The notes beneath the pieces were generated by a model, which searched no databases, had not been told where the DNA came from, and worked only from the letters and a program-made list of their open reading frames with translations. Shown piece by piece: positions 1-7,547 of a stretch of 64,000 nt of DNA. Source of the stretch: Leucobacter chromiiresistens (lineage in GTDB: Bacteria; Actinomycetota; Actinomycetes; Actinomycetales; Microbacteriaceae); contig NZ_FNKB01000001.1 of NCBI RefSeq assembly GCF_900102345.1, forward strand, positions 682,001 to 746,000, read 5' to 3'. The position numbers and the translations under genes are program-made. Numbering within the stretch: the stretch's first letter is position 1; each line of letters begins with the position of its first letter.

Positions 1-876
1 GCGCGCTTCTACGCGCTCGATCTGCGCAAGTACGGTCGCAGCCTGCGCGACGGCCAGACCCCGGGCTACATCGAGAATCTCGACGACTACGATCTGGAGA
101 TCGGGTTGGCTCTCGACGCGATGGGTCACGGCGAGGGCGACGGCCCGCGAGCGGGCACCGCCGCGCCTGATGGGGCTGCGCCACGAGACGGAGGAGCCCC
201 GCGCAGGCTCATCCTCTTCGGGCACTCCACGGGCGGCCTCATTCTGAGCCTGTGGGCGTCCACCCATCCGGGTCGGGCCGACGGTCTCGTGCTCAACAGC
301 CCGTGGCTCGAGTTCCAGCTGACGGGAGCGGGCCGGCAGATGCTCGCTCCACTGCTCGATCTCGGCGCGCGGTTCAACCTGCGAGACTCCGCACCGCAGT
401 TCGACGCGGGGCTCTACACGCGTGCGCAGCGCGCGGTGGGGCCGCAGGACGAGCTGGCCACGATCGACGAGCGATGGCGGCCGGCGCGCAGTCACGCGGT
501 GCTGACGGTGTGGCTCCGCGCGATCCTCGCCGGTCATGCCCGGGTGAGTCGGGGGCTCGCCATCGAGTCGCCGATTCTCATGCTGCTCTCGGCCCGCTCG
601 GCGCTGCCGCTGCGCTGGGACGAGGCGCTGACGAGCGCCGACACGGTGCTCGAGGTCGATGAGATCGCGAAGGCGTCGCTGCGGCTGGGCTCGACGCTCA
701 CCATCGAGCGTCTCGACGGCGCACTGCACGATGTCTTTCTGTCACGGGATGCGGTGCGCGCCGAGGCGTACGCTCGACTCGAGCGCTGGGTTGCGGGCTG
801 GGCGGCGGCGCAGCGGGCGGCGAGAGGGGGCGCACCGGGCCTCCGGCGCCGCAGGGCTCGTACCGCCGCGTCCTGA
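1..876 (+). CDS. alpha/beta hydrolase (5' truncated)
   Basis: The reading frame is open to the left edge, so the true start lies outside the window; 291 residues are visible. It looks like a serine hydrolase of the monoacylglycerol lipase/serine aminopeptidase S33 type. The nucleophile elbow GHSTGG is clear, the acid is probably the Asp in TVLEVDE, and the catalytic His is in GALHDVF near the C-terminus. The fragment ALDLRKYGRS before the elbow matches the usual strand-turn of these lipases. The tail is basic and low in complexity. Substrate cannot be told from sequence; a cytosolic esterase or lipase is the best guess. Confidence 0.85.
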   Translation, partial: ARFYALDLRKYGRSLRDGQTPGYIENLDDYDLEIGLALDAMGHGEGDGPRAGTAAPDGAAPRDGGAPRRLILFGHSTGGLILSLWASTHPGRADGLVLNSPWLEFQLTGAGRQMLAPLLDLGARFNLRDSAPQFDAGLYTRAQRAVGPQDELATIDERWRPARSHAVLTVWLRAILAGHARVSRGLAIESPILMLLSARSALPLRWDEALTSADTVLEVDEIAKASLRLGSTLTIERLDGALHDVFLSRDAVRAEAYARLERWVAGWAAAQRAARGGAPGLRRRRARTAAS

Positions 877-917
877 GCGCGTCGGCGCGCGCGGAGCGGC
901 CTCGACGCCCGACCGAC

Positions 918-923
918 TAGGCT
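918..923 (+). promoter_or_regulatory. -10 element of a leaderless promoter for the Nudix gene
   Basis: The hexamer TAGGCT fits the actinobacterial TANNNT -10 consensus and ends exactly 6 nt before the ATG at 930. There is no ribosome binding site between them, so transcription would start at or next to the start codon. Confidence 0.5.
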
Positions 924-929
924 CGGATC

Positions 930-1415
930 ATGGATCTTCGAGTCGCCGCCTACGCCGTCGTTGAGCGGCGCGGCAAGATCCTGCTCACCCACTGGCGTCG
1001 GGGTCATCTGCACGGGTGGACGCTGCCCGGCGGCGGCATCGAGAGCGGCGAGGATCCCCGCGATGCCGTCGTGCGCGAGGTGGCGGAGGAGACCGGGCTC
1101 GAGGCGAAGGTGGGCAAGCTGCTCGGTGTGGACTCGCGCGTCATGGTGCGCGAGGAGGTGCCTACGGGCGACGACCCCGAGCTGCACACGATTCGCATCG
1201 TGTATCGGGCGACCGTCGTGGACGGGCCGCTGCGCAACGAGGTCGACGGGTCGTCGGATGAGGCGCGGTGGGTGGCGCTCCGCGACATCAAGTCGCTGCG
1301 AACGCTGTCGCTGGTGCAGACGGGTCTGCGAATGGCGGGGCTGAATCGGCGCCCGGTGGGCAAGCCCGGCAAGGGCGCGAACCGGCAGGGCCGCTCGGGG
1401 AAGCCGCGCAAGTAG
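930..1415 (+). CDS. Nudix hydrolase
   Basis: A 161-residue protein with a full Nudix box (G-x5-E-x7-REVAEETG-L at about residues 35-57), preceded by the LPGGG segment typical of the fold. Family members hydrolyse nucleoside diphosphates linked to another moiety with Mg2+ or Mn2+ held by the REXXEE glutamates. The last 25 residues are a basic Gly/Lys/Arg tail (GKPGKGANRQGRSGKPRK) that is not part of the domain and could bind nucleic acid. The exact substrate cannot be inferred. The start is the ATG at 930, directly behind a leaderless-type -10 box. Confidence 0.9.
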   Translation: MDLRVAAYAVVERRGKILLTHWRRGHLHGWTLPGGGIESGEDPRDAVVREVAEETGLEAKVGKLLGVDSRVMVREEVPTGDDPELHTIRIVYRATVVDGPLRNEVDGSSDEARWVALRDIKSLRTLSLVQTGLRMAGLNRRPVGKPGKGANRQGRSGKPRK

Positions 1416-1500
1416 TCGCCGGATCGGGGCGCGGGCCGCTGGTCAGCCGGAGCCGCTCCCGCATCGCCGGCCGGCGAGGATCGCACCGAACCTCACAACG

Positions 1501-1540
1501 ACGAATGGCGCCCCGGCTGGTGAGCCGGAGCGCCATTCGT
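1501..1540. terminator. hairpin terminator between convergent genes
   Basis: An 18-bp stem with one C-A mismatch and a 4-nt loop lies between the 3' ends of the Nudix gene and the convergent membrane-protein gene. There is no long T tract, as is common in high-GC actinobacteria; it could serve both strands. Confidence 0.65.
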
Positions 1541-1550
1541 TGCAGATGCC

Positions 1551-2042
1551 TCAGTTCTCGGGCGCGACCCAGAGCTCGTCATCGGTGCGGAACGCCTGCC
1601 AGAGCGCGTAGCCCACGCCGACGGCCGCGGCGACGCCGAGCCCGAGCGCGACGACCCCGCCGGCGCTCTTCTTCGGCTTCAGGTAGCCCGAGCGCTCGCC
1701 GAACCCGCGGACCTTCTTCGCCGCCTTCGGGTTGTCGATCTCGTCGAGCGTCTGGATCGTGCGCGCGAGCGCGCTCGCGACGATCGGGGTGGTCGCGCGA
1801 CGCACCGTGCTGGCCGCCCGACGAGCCGTCGCGACACCGCGATCGAGCGTCGGGCGCACCGCCTCGAGTGCTCCGTCCACCCGCGGCATCAGGTGCTCGT
1901 CGCTGAGGTGGCGGGCCTGTCCGCCGACCTGGCCGAGCACCTCCCCGGCATGCCCCAGCACCACGCGCTGCTGGTCGAGCAGCTCCTGGGCGTTCTTCCG
2001 CAGCTTCCGGAGTTCGCGGCGGCGCTTACGTGAGAGATTCAT
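1551..2042 (-). CDS. conserved membrane-anchored coiled-coil protein, unknown function
   Basis: A 163-residue protein. The ATG at 2042 is chosen because AAGGAGG sits about 7 nt upstream; the open frame runs further but has no better start. The N-terminal half is basic and helical (MNLSRKRRRELRKLRKNAQE), likely coiled coil. One membrane segment lies near residues 128-150 (GLGVAAAVGVGYALW). The protein ends in an acidic/aromatic DDELWVAPEN tail. No enzymatic motif is visible. It is divergent from the cyclophilin gene with a 183-bp shared upstream region. Its place in the origin-proximal cell-envelope block suggests an envelope role, but that is inference. Confidence 0.75.
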   Translation of the reverse strand: MNLSRKRRRELRKLRKNAQELLDQQRVVLGHAGEVLGQVGGQARHLSDEHLMPRVDGALEAVRPTLDRGVATARRAASTVRRATTPIVASALARTIQTLDEIDNPKAAKKVRGFGERSGYLKPKKSAGGVVALGLGVAAAVGVGYALWQAFRTDDELWVAPEN

Positions 2043-2151
2043 TCGTATCCTCCTTGCTCGACGAGGCAATTCTTTGAGCCATATCACCCGTAGCCTCCAC
2101 GCTACACCGAACCCGCCGGTCGGCGGCGGCGCGAGCCTCGAGAACCGCACG

Positions 2152-2188
2152 TTGTCAGGGTTTCCCAGGCTCCGAAGGGCCTTGACAA
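2152..2188. promoter_or_regulatory. inverted repeat upstream of the cyclophilin gene
   Basis: TTGTCAGGG at 2152-2160 and CCTTGACAA at 2180-2188 form an imperfect inverted repeat (8 of 9 bp). The right arm contains TTGACA, which resembles a -35 box. It may be an operator; no cognate regulator can be named. Confidence 0.3.
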
Positions 2189-2213
2189 CACTTTCCTCAC
2201 ACCCCCCGCGGCC

Positions 2214-2219
2214 TACACT
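2214..2219 (+). promoter_or_regulatory. -10 element, leaderless promoter of ppiA
   Basis: TACACT ends 6 nt before the ATG at 2226 and no Shine-Dalgarno is present. The TTGACA at 2182-2187 is 26 nt away, too far for a normal -35 partner. Confidence 0.5.
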
Positions 2220-2225
2220 GGTCGC

Positions 2226-2735
2226 ATGACGATTCACTCCTCAGTAGCGACCATCCACACGAACCACGGCGACATCGTGGTCAACCTCTTCGGCGATCAC
2301 GCTCCGAAGACGGTGAAGAACTTCGTCGACCTCGCCGAGAAGGGGTTCTACGACGGCGTCATCTTCCACCGCATCATCCCGAACTTCATGATCCAGGGCG
2401 GCGACCCGACCGGCACCGGCACGGGCGGCCCCGGGTACACCTTCGACGACGAGATCCACCCCGAGCTCACCTTCAGCGAGCCCTACCAGCTGGCCATGGC
2501 CAACGCGGGCAAGCGCCCCGACATGACGGGCCGTCTCGCGGGCACGAACGGCTCGCAGTTCTTCATCACGACGACGGCGCCCGACTGGTTGAACGGCAAG
2601 CACACCATCTTCGGCGTCGTGGCCGACGACGCCTCGCGCTCGGTCGTCGACACGATCTCGAACGTGCAGACCGGCGCGCAGGATCGTCCGGTCGAGGACG
2701 TCGTGATCTCCGGCGTCGACATCGCTGCAGCGTAA
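2226..2735 (+). CDS. ppiA: peptidyl-prolyl cis-trans isomerase, cyclophilin type
   Basis: A 169-residue single-domain cyclophilin that catalyses cis-trans isomerisation of X-Pro bonds. The signature FHRIIPNFMIQGGDPTGTGTG (catalytic Arg in FHRI) and the NGSQFFIT block are intact. There is no signal peptide, so it is cytosolic. The rhomboid gene starts 12 nt downstream, so the two are probably co-transcribed. The same neighbourhood (ppiA, rhomboid, crgA, sortase, trpG, pknB) is conserved near the origin in many actinobacteria, which supports the assignment. Confidence 0.95.
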   Translation: MTIHSSVATIHTNHGDIVVNLFGDHAPKTVKNFVDLAEKGFYDGVIFHRIIPNFMIQGGDPTGTGTGGPGYTFDDEIHPELTFSEPYQLAMANAGKRPDMTGRLAGTNGSQFFITTTAPDWLNGKHTIFGVVADDASRSVVDTISNVQTGAQDRPVEDVVISGVDIAAA

Positions 2736-2747
2736 GGACGAACGCAG

Positions 2748-3674
2748 GTGACGAACGGGTCGGGGCCGGTGTACGGCGAACGCGTCGAACCCGGCCCCGA
2801 CGACGTCTGCTACCGTCACCCGGGCGTGCGCAGCTTCGCGCTGTGCCAGCGGTGCGGGCGCACGATCTGCGGCGACTGCCAGGTCGTATCGGCGGTGGGC
2901 GTGCTCTGCCCCGAGTGCACGAAGGAGATGCGCGCGCCGGCGGGGCAGCGCGCGGCGCGGTCGACTCGGGTCGCCGGGCGCAGAATCGCGGCGCTCGATG
3001 CACCCGTGACGTACGGCATCATGCTGCTGTGCGCGGTCGTCTTCGTCGCGCAGTGGCTGAGCGCGACCTTCGGCGGGAACGGGGTCACGGCAGCGCTCTG
3101 GTACGCGCCGCTGTACTCGATGCCCGGCGCCTTCGAGCCGTGGCGATTGCTGACGGCGATGTTCACGCACTCGCCCACGTTCTTCCTCCACATCCTCTTC
3201 AACCTCTACGCTCTGTGGTTGTTCGGAAGGAACCTGGAGCAGGCGATCGGGCGGGCGGCGTTCGCCGTGCTGTTCCTGTTCGCGGGAGTCGGGGGATCGC
3301 TGGGCGTCATGATGTGGGCCTATGTCGATCCGCAGGCCCTGGTCGTTCCGACGGTCGGCGCTTCGGGAGCGATCTTCGGCGTGCTCGCCGCGACCCTCGT
3401 CGCGATGCGCGCCGCCCGGGCCAACATCACGTCGCTCGCCGTGCTGATCGCGATCAACTTCGCGATCGGCCTGATTCCCGGCGCCGCGATCTCCTGGCAG
3501 GCGCATCTCGGCGGTCTGATCGTCGGTGCGGCGACGATGTGGCTGCTGCTCGCGACGCGCGGTCCGCGGTTGCGCCGCCGTCGCGTGGCGGGGCTCGTCG
3601 GGCTCGGCGCACTGCTGGTGCTGCTCTCGGGAGCCTATTTCGTCATGGCCCCTGCGGCGCAATTCGTCGGCTGA
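2748..3674 (+). CDS. rhomboid family intramembrane serine protease with N-terminal zinc-binding domain
   Basis: A 308-residue protein starting at GTG 2748. Residues about 23-62 hold a cysteine/histidine-rich B-box-like zinc ribbon (CYRH, CQRCG, CGDC, CPEC). From about residue 85 on there are six to seven membrane helices. The catalytic serine lies in the GASGAIFG motif and the histidine in AHLGG, so the Ser-His dyad is present. HILFNLYALW matches the conserved helix carrying the oxyanion Asn. Rhomboids cut transmembrane substrates within the membrane; the substrate here is unknown. It lies in one operon with the cyclophilin gene. Confidence 0.93.
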   Translation: MTNGSGPVYGERVEPGPDDVCYRHPGVRSFALCQRCGRTICGDCQVVSAVGVLCPECTKEMRAPAGQRAARSTRVAGRRIAALDAPVTYGIMLLCAVVFVAQWLSATFGGNGVTAALWYAPLYSMPGAFEPWRLLTAMFTHSPTFFLHILFNLYALWLFGRNLEQAIGRAAFAVLFLFAGVGGSLGVMMWAYVDPQALVVPTVGASGAIFGVLAATLVAMRAARANITSLAVLIAINFAIGLIPGAAISWQAHLGGLIVGAATMWLLLATRGPRLRRRRVAGLVGLGALLVLLSGAYFVMAPAAQFVG

Positions 3675-3686
3675 CGAATGCTCGAC

Positions 3687-3726
3687 AACTGACTGAGGCC
3701 CGGCGGATGCCGGGCCTCAGTCAGTT
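3687..3726. terminator. perfect hairpin terminator between rhomboid and crgA
   Basis: Two perfect 18-nt arms (3687-3704 and 3709-3726) enclose a GGAT loop in the space between two convergent genes. It is symmetric and could end transcription from both sides. Confidence 0.75.
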
Positions 3727-3733
3727 ATCCACA
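3725..3733 (+). other. single DnaA-box-like 9-mer
   Basis: TTATCCACA matches the consensus DnaA box exactly and overlaps the right end of the terminator hairpin. Only one copy was noticed, so this is not an origin. It may titrate DnaA or be chance. Confidence 0.3.
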
Positions 3734-3788
3734 GGTTCCTCCCCAGCTGGGGAGAATTACACCCGTGTGATTCACGACACGTTTCGGA

Positions 3789-4064
3789 TCACTTCCACCA
3801 CGGCGTCATAAGGAAGCCGACGAGCACGAGCCCGAAGCCGATGAAGATGTTGGCCTGGCCGAAGGCCGGAATCGGCAGCTGCAGGCTCGAGCTGGTGATG
3901 TAGTAGAGCACGATCCAGATCAGACCGAGCAGCATGAAGCCGAACATCACGGGCTTGAACCAGACCGGGTTCGGAGCTTCCCTCCGCGCAGCCGCAAGAT
4001 CAGCGCGGTTCTGCGCGACCTCGGCCGAATTCCGCTTGCTTACATTCTTTCCAGCTGCTGCCAT
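3789..4064 (-). CDS. crgA: cell division protein CrgA
   Basis: A 91-residue protein with the CrgA layout: a basic hydrophilic N-terminus (about 1-35), NPVWFKPVMFGFMLLGLIWIV as the first membrane helix, a short outside loop (SSSLQLP...), a second helix and the end TPWWK. CrgA is an actinobacterial divisome component that interacts with FtsZ, FtsI and FtsQ and helps recruit septal synthases. It diverges from the sortase gene with 59 bp between the starts. A TAGACT hexamer (minus strand, 4072-4077) lies 7 nt before the ATG, suggesting a leaderless transcript. Confidence 0.95.
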   Translation of the reverse strand: MAAAGKNVSKRNSAEVAQNRADLAAARREAPNPVWFKPVMFGFMLLGLIWIVLYYITSSSLQLPIPAFGQANIFIGFGLVLVGFLMTPWWK

Positions 4065-4111
4065 GGGTGACAGTCTACCCGGAACCTGGTTCGCGCCCAG
4101 TGAGCACGCTT

Positions 4112-4117
4112 TAGAAT
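4112..4117 (+). promoter_or_regulatory. -10 element, leaderless promoter of the sortase gene
   Basis: TAGAAT is a strong TANNNT match and ends 6 nt before GTG 4124. This spacing is the main reason for choosing 4124 over GTG 4118 as start. Confidence 0.5.
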
Positions 4118-4123
4118 GTGGGG

Positions 4124-4903
4124 GTGAACGAGACAGTCCAGAGGGGTCGCCGGCGCCGTCGCGCGAGGCTGAGCCCGTTGACGGTGATGGGCGAGCTGCT
4201 GCTGGTCGGAGGCCTCGCCGTCATGGGCTACATCGTCTGGCAGCCGTGGCACACCGGCGTCGGAGTCACCGCCAAGCAGGCCGGCCTCTCAGACGAGGAT
4301 TCGGCCCGGTGGGACAGCGAGGCGTCGGCGGAGCCCTTCGACGGCGTCGTCCCCGTGCCGGCGCAGCCGGAGCCCGCAGAGGTCTTCGCCGTGCTGCGCG
4401 TCCCCTCGTTCGGCACCACCTACGCCAATCGGGTCGCCGAGGGCACGGACTGGGACACAGTGCTCAACCTCGACGACAAGGGGATCGGCCGGTACGAGAC
4501 GACCCAGATGCCCGGCGAACCGGGCAACTTCGCCCTCGCCGGCCACCGCTCGGGGCCGCTCATCAACTCGTTCCGCGAGGTCATGAACCTGCGCGTCGGC
4601 GATCCGCTCTTCGTTGAGACGGCCGACGGCTGGTACACCTACCGATTCCGGTCGATCGAGTACGTGACGCCCGACGAGGTCGACGTGCTCAACCCCTTCC
4701 CGCGGCTCGAGGGAACCCCGGGCGACGACCAGATCCTCACGCTCACCACCTGCCATCCGAAGATGGCGGGCAGCGACGAGCGAGCGATCGCCTACTCGGT
4801 GTACGAGGGCTTCCAGCCCCGATCCGACGGCCCCCCGCAGGAGCTGCTCGACCTCAATCCGACGATGGGCGCCACTCAGGCCCTCAGAGGGGATCAGGAA
4901 TAG
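4124..4903 (+). CDS. srtE: class E sortase
   Basis: About 259 residues from GTG 4124 (GTG 4118 is the alternative). A basic N-terminus (RGRRRRRARLSP) precedes one signal-anchor helix (MGELLLVGGLAVMGYIVW), as in class E sortases. The catalytic Cys is in TLTTCHP, the His in ALAGHRSG and the Arg is probably in the SDERAIAYS segment. Class E enzymes of high-GC Gram-positives cut LAXTG signals and attach surface proteins to peptidoglycan. A protein with an LAATG signal (the HtaA-like protein at 53861-56053) occurs in the same window. The 52-residue membrane peptide gene overlaps the stop by 1 nt. Confidence 0.93.
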   Translation: MNETVQRGRRRRRARLSPLTVMGELLLVGGLAVMGYIVWQPWHTGVGVTAKQAGLSDEDSARWDSEASAEPFDGVVPVPAQPEPAEVFAVLRVPSFGTTYANRVAEGTDWDTVLNLDDKGIGRYETTQMPGEPGNFALAGHRSGPLINSFREVMNLRVGDPLFVETADGWYTYRFRSIEYVTPDEVDVLNPFPRLEGTPGDDQILTLTTCHPKMAGSDERAIAYSVYEGFQPRSDGPPQELLDLNPTMGATQALRGDQE

Positions 4904-5061
4904 TGTTCTCGATACTCTGGCGCTTCTTCCCGGGACCGGCATGGCTGCGCGTCATCGTGCTGCTCCTGGTCGCAGCAGTCATCGTGTACGCGCTGATCGC
5001 GTACGTCTACCCCTGGGTCGCCACGCAGATGCCTGGCGAGGAAGTGACGGTCGCCACATGA
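4903..5061 (+). CDS. small conserved membrane peptide between sortase and trpG
   Basis: A 52-residue open frame from GTG 4903, which shares its first base with the sortase TAG, to a TGA that overlaps the trpG ATG (ATGA). The tight coupling on both sides is good evidence that it is translated. It has a short aromatic N-terminus (ILWRFFPGPAWLR), one membrane helix (VIVLLLVAAVIVYALIAYVY) and a short polar tail (MPGEEVTVAT). Function is unknown. From its position it may assist the sortase; that is inference. Confidence 0.7.
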   Translation: MFSILWRFFPGPAWLRVIVLLLVAAVIVYALIAYVYPWVATQMPGEEVTVAT

Positions 5062-5693
5062 GCAGAATTCTCGTCATCGACAACTACGACAGCTTCGTCT
5101 ACACGCTGAACGGCTACCTGCAGCAGCTGGGCGCCGAGACGCACGTGATGCGCAACGACGAGGTGACGCCCGCCGGCCTCGAAGCGCTCGTCGCCGAATA
5201 CGACGGGGTGCTGATCTCGCCCGGGCCGGGCACTCCCGCCGACGCCGGCGTCTCGATCGCCATGGTCGATCTCGCGCTGCGCACCGGTGTGCCGCTCCTG
5301 GGCGTGTGCCTGGGGCATCAGGCGATCGCGGAGGCCCTCGGCGGCGTCGTGACGCACGCCGAGGAGCTCATGCACGGCAAGGTCTCGCGGGTGGTGCACA
5401 CCGACGATCCGTTCTTCGACGGCGTGGCGGCGGAGTTCGACGCGACCCGCTATCACTCGCTCGCGGTGGTGCGCGACACGGTGCCCGACAGCCTCGTGAT
5501 CACCGCCGAGACCGCGAGCGGCATCGTCATGGCGTTCCGCCACCGCGAACTGCCGATCTACGGAGTGCAGTACCACCCCGAATCGGTGCTCACCGAGGGC
5601 GGCTACCAGCAGCTCGGCAACTGGCTCACGGTGGTGGGCGTGCCCAACGCGGCAGAGGTCGCGCGCACGCTGTCGCCGCTGCTCGCCGACTGA
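5058..5693 (+). CDS. trpG: glutamine amidotransferase, anthranilate/aminodeoxychorismate synthase component II
   Basis: A 211-residue class I glutamine amidotransferase. The start is ATG 5058, overlapping the upstream stop; a longer frame exists upstream but lacks support. The opening ILVIDNYDSFVYTL, the SPGPGTP oxyanion segment, the nucleophile in GVCLGHQ and the His-Glu pair in YHPES are all present. It supplies ammonia from glutamine to a TrpE- or PabB-type partner not seen here. At this locus the gene is usually called trpG, but PabA function (folate) is equally possible. Confidence 0.92.
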   Translation: MSRILVIDNYDSFVYTLNGYLQQLGAETHVMRNDEVTPAGLEALVAEYDGVLISPGPGTPADAGVSIAMVDLALRTGVPLLGVCLGHQAIAEALGGVVTHAEELMHGKVSRVVHTDDPFFDGVAAEFDATRYHSLAVVRDTVPDSLVITAETASGIVMAFRHRELPIYGVQYHPESVLTEGGYQQLGNWLTVVGVPNAAEVARTLSPLLAD

Positions 5694-5718
5694 ACCGGTT
5701 CGGCGCTCGCCGACCGGT
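5694..5718. terminator. short hairpin between convergent trpG and pknB
   Basis: ACCGGT/ACCGGT and CGGCG/CGCCG arms with one bulged T and a very small loop lie in the 46-bp gap between two convergent stops. It is a plausible bidirectional terminator. Confidence 0.4.
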
Positions 5719-5739
5719 CGCGCCTCGCGCGGAACCGCG

Positions 5740-7455
5740 TCAGCCCGAGCAGTACTTCAGGCTGAGCGCCGAGCGCTGCGCCTGCGAGCCGACGATCGAC
5801 TGCTCGATGATCGGGTAGCCCTCGACCGTCGGGCACGACGGTTCGGGCGTGTACGTCACGTTGAGGCCCAGGCTCTCCACCATCGACTTCGCGACCTGCA
5901 TCGGCTGCGCGACGACATCGGGAACCTGCACGTTGCCGCTCGAGACCACCATCTCGATGCCGGTGCCCGACTGCACCTCTGTGCCGGGCTCGGGGCTGAC
6001 GCTGAGCACGCGGCCGGCGGCCTCGGTGGGGTCGTCGCGCTTGGAGACGATGCCCACCGTGAGGCCGAGATCCTCGATCTTCTCGCGGTAGTCCTCTTCC
6101 GACATGCGCCCGATCGCCGGCACCTTCGCGGTCTCCGGCCCGGTCGACACGTAGACGGTGATGCTGTCGCCGGCCGTCAGCACCGATCCCGCTTCGGGAA
6201 GCGTGGAGATCACGTGATCGTTCGCGATGGAATCGCTCGTCTGCTCGACGCTGATCGTCGTCAGCTCCAGCTCGCGCAACCGGTCGAGAGCCTCCGCACT
6301 CGGCATGTCTGCGAGCTCGGGCACCTCGCGCGAGGAATCCGGCATGAACTCCTGCGGCGCGAGGGTGACGAGCCAGAACACGACGGCGGCGATCACGGCG
6401 CCGATCGTGAGAATCGCGGCCCACGTCCACATCACCGGCGGGCGGCTCTGCGTGCGGGTGGCGCCGCCCCCGTCGGAGAGCTGCCGCAGCGCGAGATCCG
6501 ACTCCGACACCTCCTCTCCGCCGGAGAACAGCACCGTGTCCTGCTGCTGCACCGCGAGCTTCGGCATCCGGCCGTTGGCGGCCTCGCGCAGCGCCTCGCG
6601 GAACTCGGATGCCGACTGGAAGCGCTTCGCGCGATCCTTCGCGAGACCGTAGAGCACCACGCGGTCGAGCTCGGGGGTGACCTCGGGCTCGCGCTCGCTC
6701 GGCGGCTTCGGCCGCTCGCTGACGTGCTGGTACGCGACGGCCACGGCGGTGTCGCCGCGGAACGGCACGTCGCCCGTGAGCAGTTCGTAGAGCATGACCG
6801 CAGTCGAGTACAGGTCGGTGCGCGCGTCGATCGACTCGCCCTTCGCCTGCTCGGGCGAGAAGTAGGCCGCGGTGCCGAGAATCGCCGTGGTCTCCTGCAG
6901 CGTCGACGAGGTGTCGGAGACGGCGCGGGCGATGCCGAAGTCCATCACCTTCACCTGACCACTCTTCGTGATCATGATGTTGGCGGGCTTGATGTCGCGG
7001 TGCACGATGCCGGCGCGGTGCGAGTACTCGAGCGCGGTGAGCACGGAGTCGACGACGCGGCACGCCTCCGACTGCGAGAGCCGCCCCTCGGCCTCGAGCT
7101 GGCGCAGGTTCGTGCCCTCGACGTACTCCATCACGATGAACGGGAGGCGCTTCGGCCCCTCGGCGGTCTGGATCAGGTCGTCGCCGGCGTCGAACACGCG
7201 CACCACCGTGGGGTGCGCCATCCGCGACGCCGACTGCGCCTCCTGGCGGAAGCGGGAGCGGAACTGCGCGTCACCCGCGAGGTCGGCCTTCATCACCTTG
7301 ATGGCGACCTGCCGCCCGAGCTTCGTGTCGGTGCCTCGGTACACCGTCGCCATGCCACCCTGGCCGACGAACTCCCCGATCGCGTACCGGCCGGCGAGAA
7401 TCCGCTGTTCGCCGACGTCGGTCGTTTCGGGCATGTTCACCTCTTCCGTGGTCAT
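5740..7455 (-). CDS. pknB: Ser/Thr protein kinase PknB with PASTA repeats
   Basis: A 571-residue membrane receptor kinase. The kinase domain covers about residues 22-290, with a glycine loop (GQGGMATVY), Lys in VAIKVM, HRDIKPAN catalytic loop, DFG and an SPEQ P+1 region. A membrane helix follows at about 342-365, then three PASTA units (about 375-571) that in homologues bind muropeptides or lipid II. PknB couples cell-wall status to division and peptidoglycan synthesis. It is the last gene of the fhaA-pknB operon, 92 nt behind pknA; a TAAACT hexamer in that gap may give it its own promoter. The tail ends in a lone cysteine pair (CPTVEGYP, YCSG). Confidence 0.97.
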   Translation of the reverse strand: MTTEEVNMPETTDVGEQRILAGRYAIGEFVGQGGMATVYRGTDTKLGRQVAIKVMKADLAGDAQFRSRFRQEAQSASRMAHPTVVRVFDAGDDLIQTAEGPKRLPFIVMEYVEGTNLRQLEAEGRLSQSEACRVVDSVLTALEYSHRAGIVHRDIKPANIMITKSGQVKVMDFGIARAVSDTSSTLQETTAILGTAAYFSPEQAKGESIDARTDLYSTAVMLYELLTGDVPFRGDTAVAVAYQHVSERPKPPSEREPEVTPELDRVVLYGLAKDRAKRFQSASEFREALREAANGRMPKLAVQQQDTVLFSGGEEVSESDLALRQLSDGGGATRTQSRPPVMWTWAAILTIGAVIAAVVFWLVTLAPQEFMPDSSREVPELADMPSAEALDRLRELELTTISVEQTSDSIANDHVISTLPEAGSVLTAGDSITVYVSTGPETAKVPAIGRMSEEDYREKIEDLGLTVGIVSKRDDPTEAAGRVLSVSPEPGTEVQSGTGIEMVVSSGNVQVPDVVAQPMQVAKSMVESLGLNVTYTPEPSCPTVEGYPIIEQSIVGSQAQRSALSLKYCSG

Positions 7456-7547
7456 GGATACCGTCCTCAGTTTACCGCGATGCGAACCGGGCGTTCGCCG
7501 TGTGGCCGACCTGTTATCAGTCGGCCTCGTTCACCGGTCGCGTCCGC

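Noticed and set aside
2182-2219. TTGACA as -35 box with TACACT as -10 box
   Set aside because: The spacer is 26 nt, well outside the 16-19 nt range; the -10 box was kept alone.
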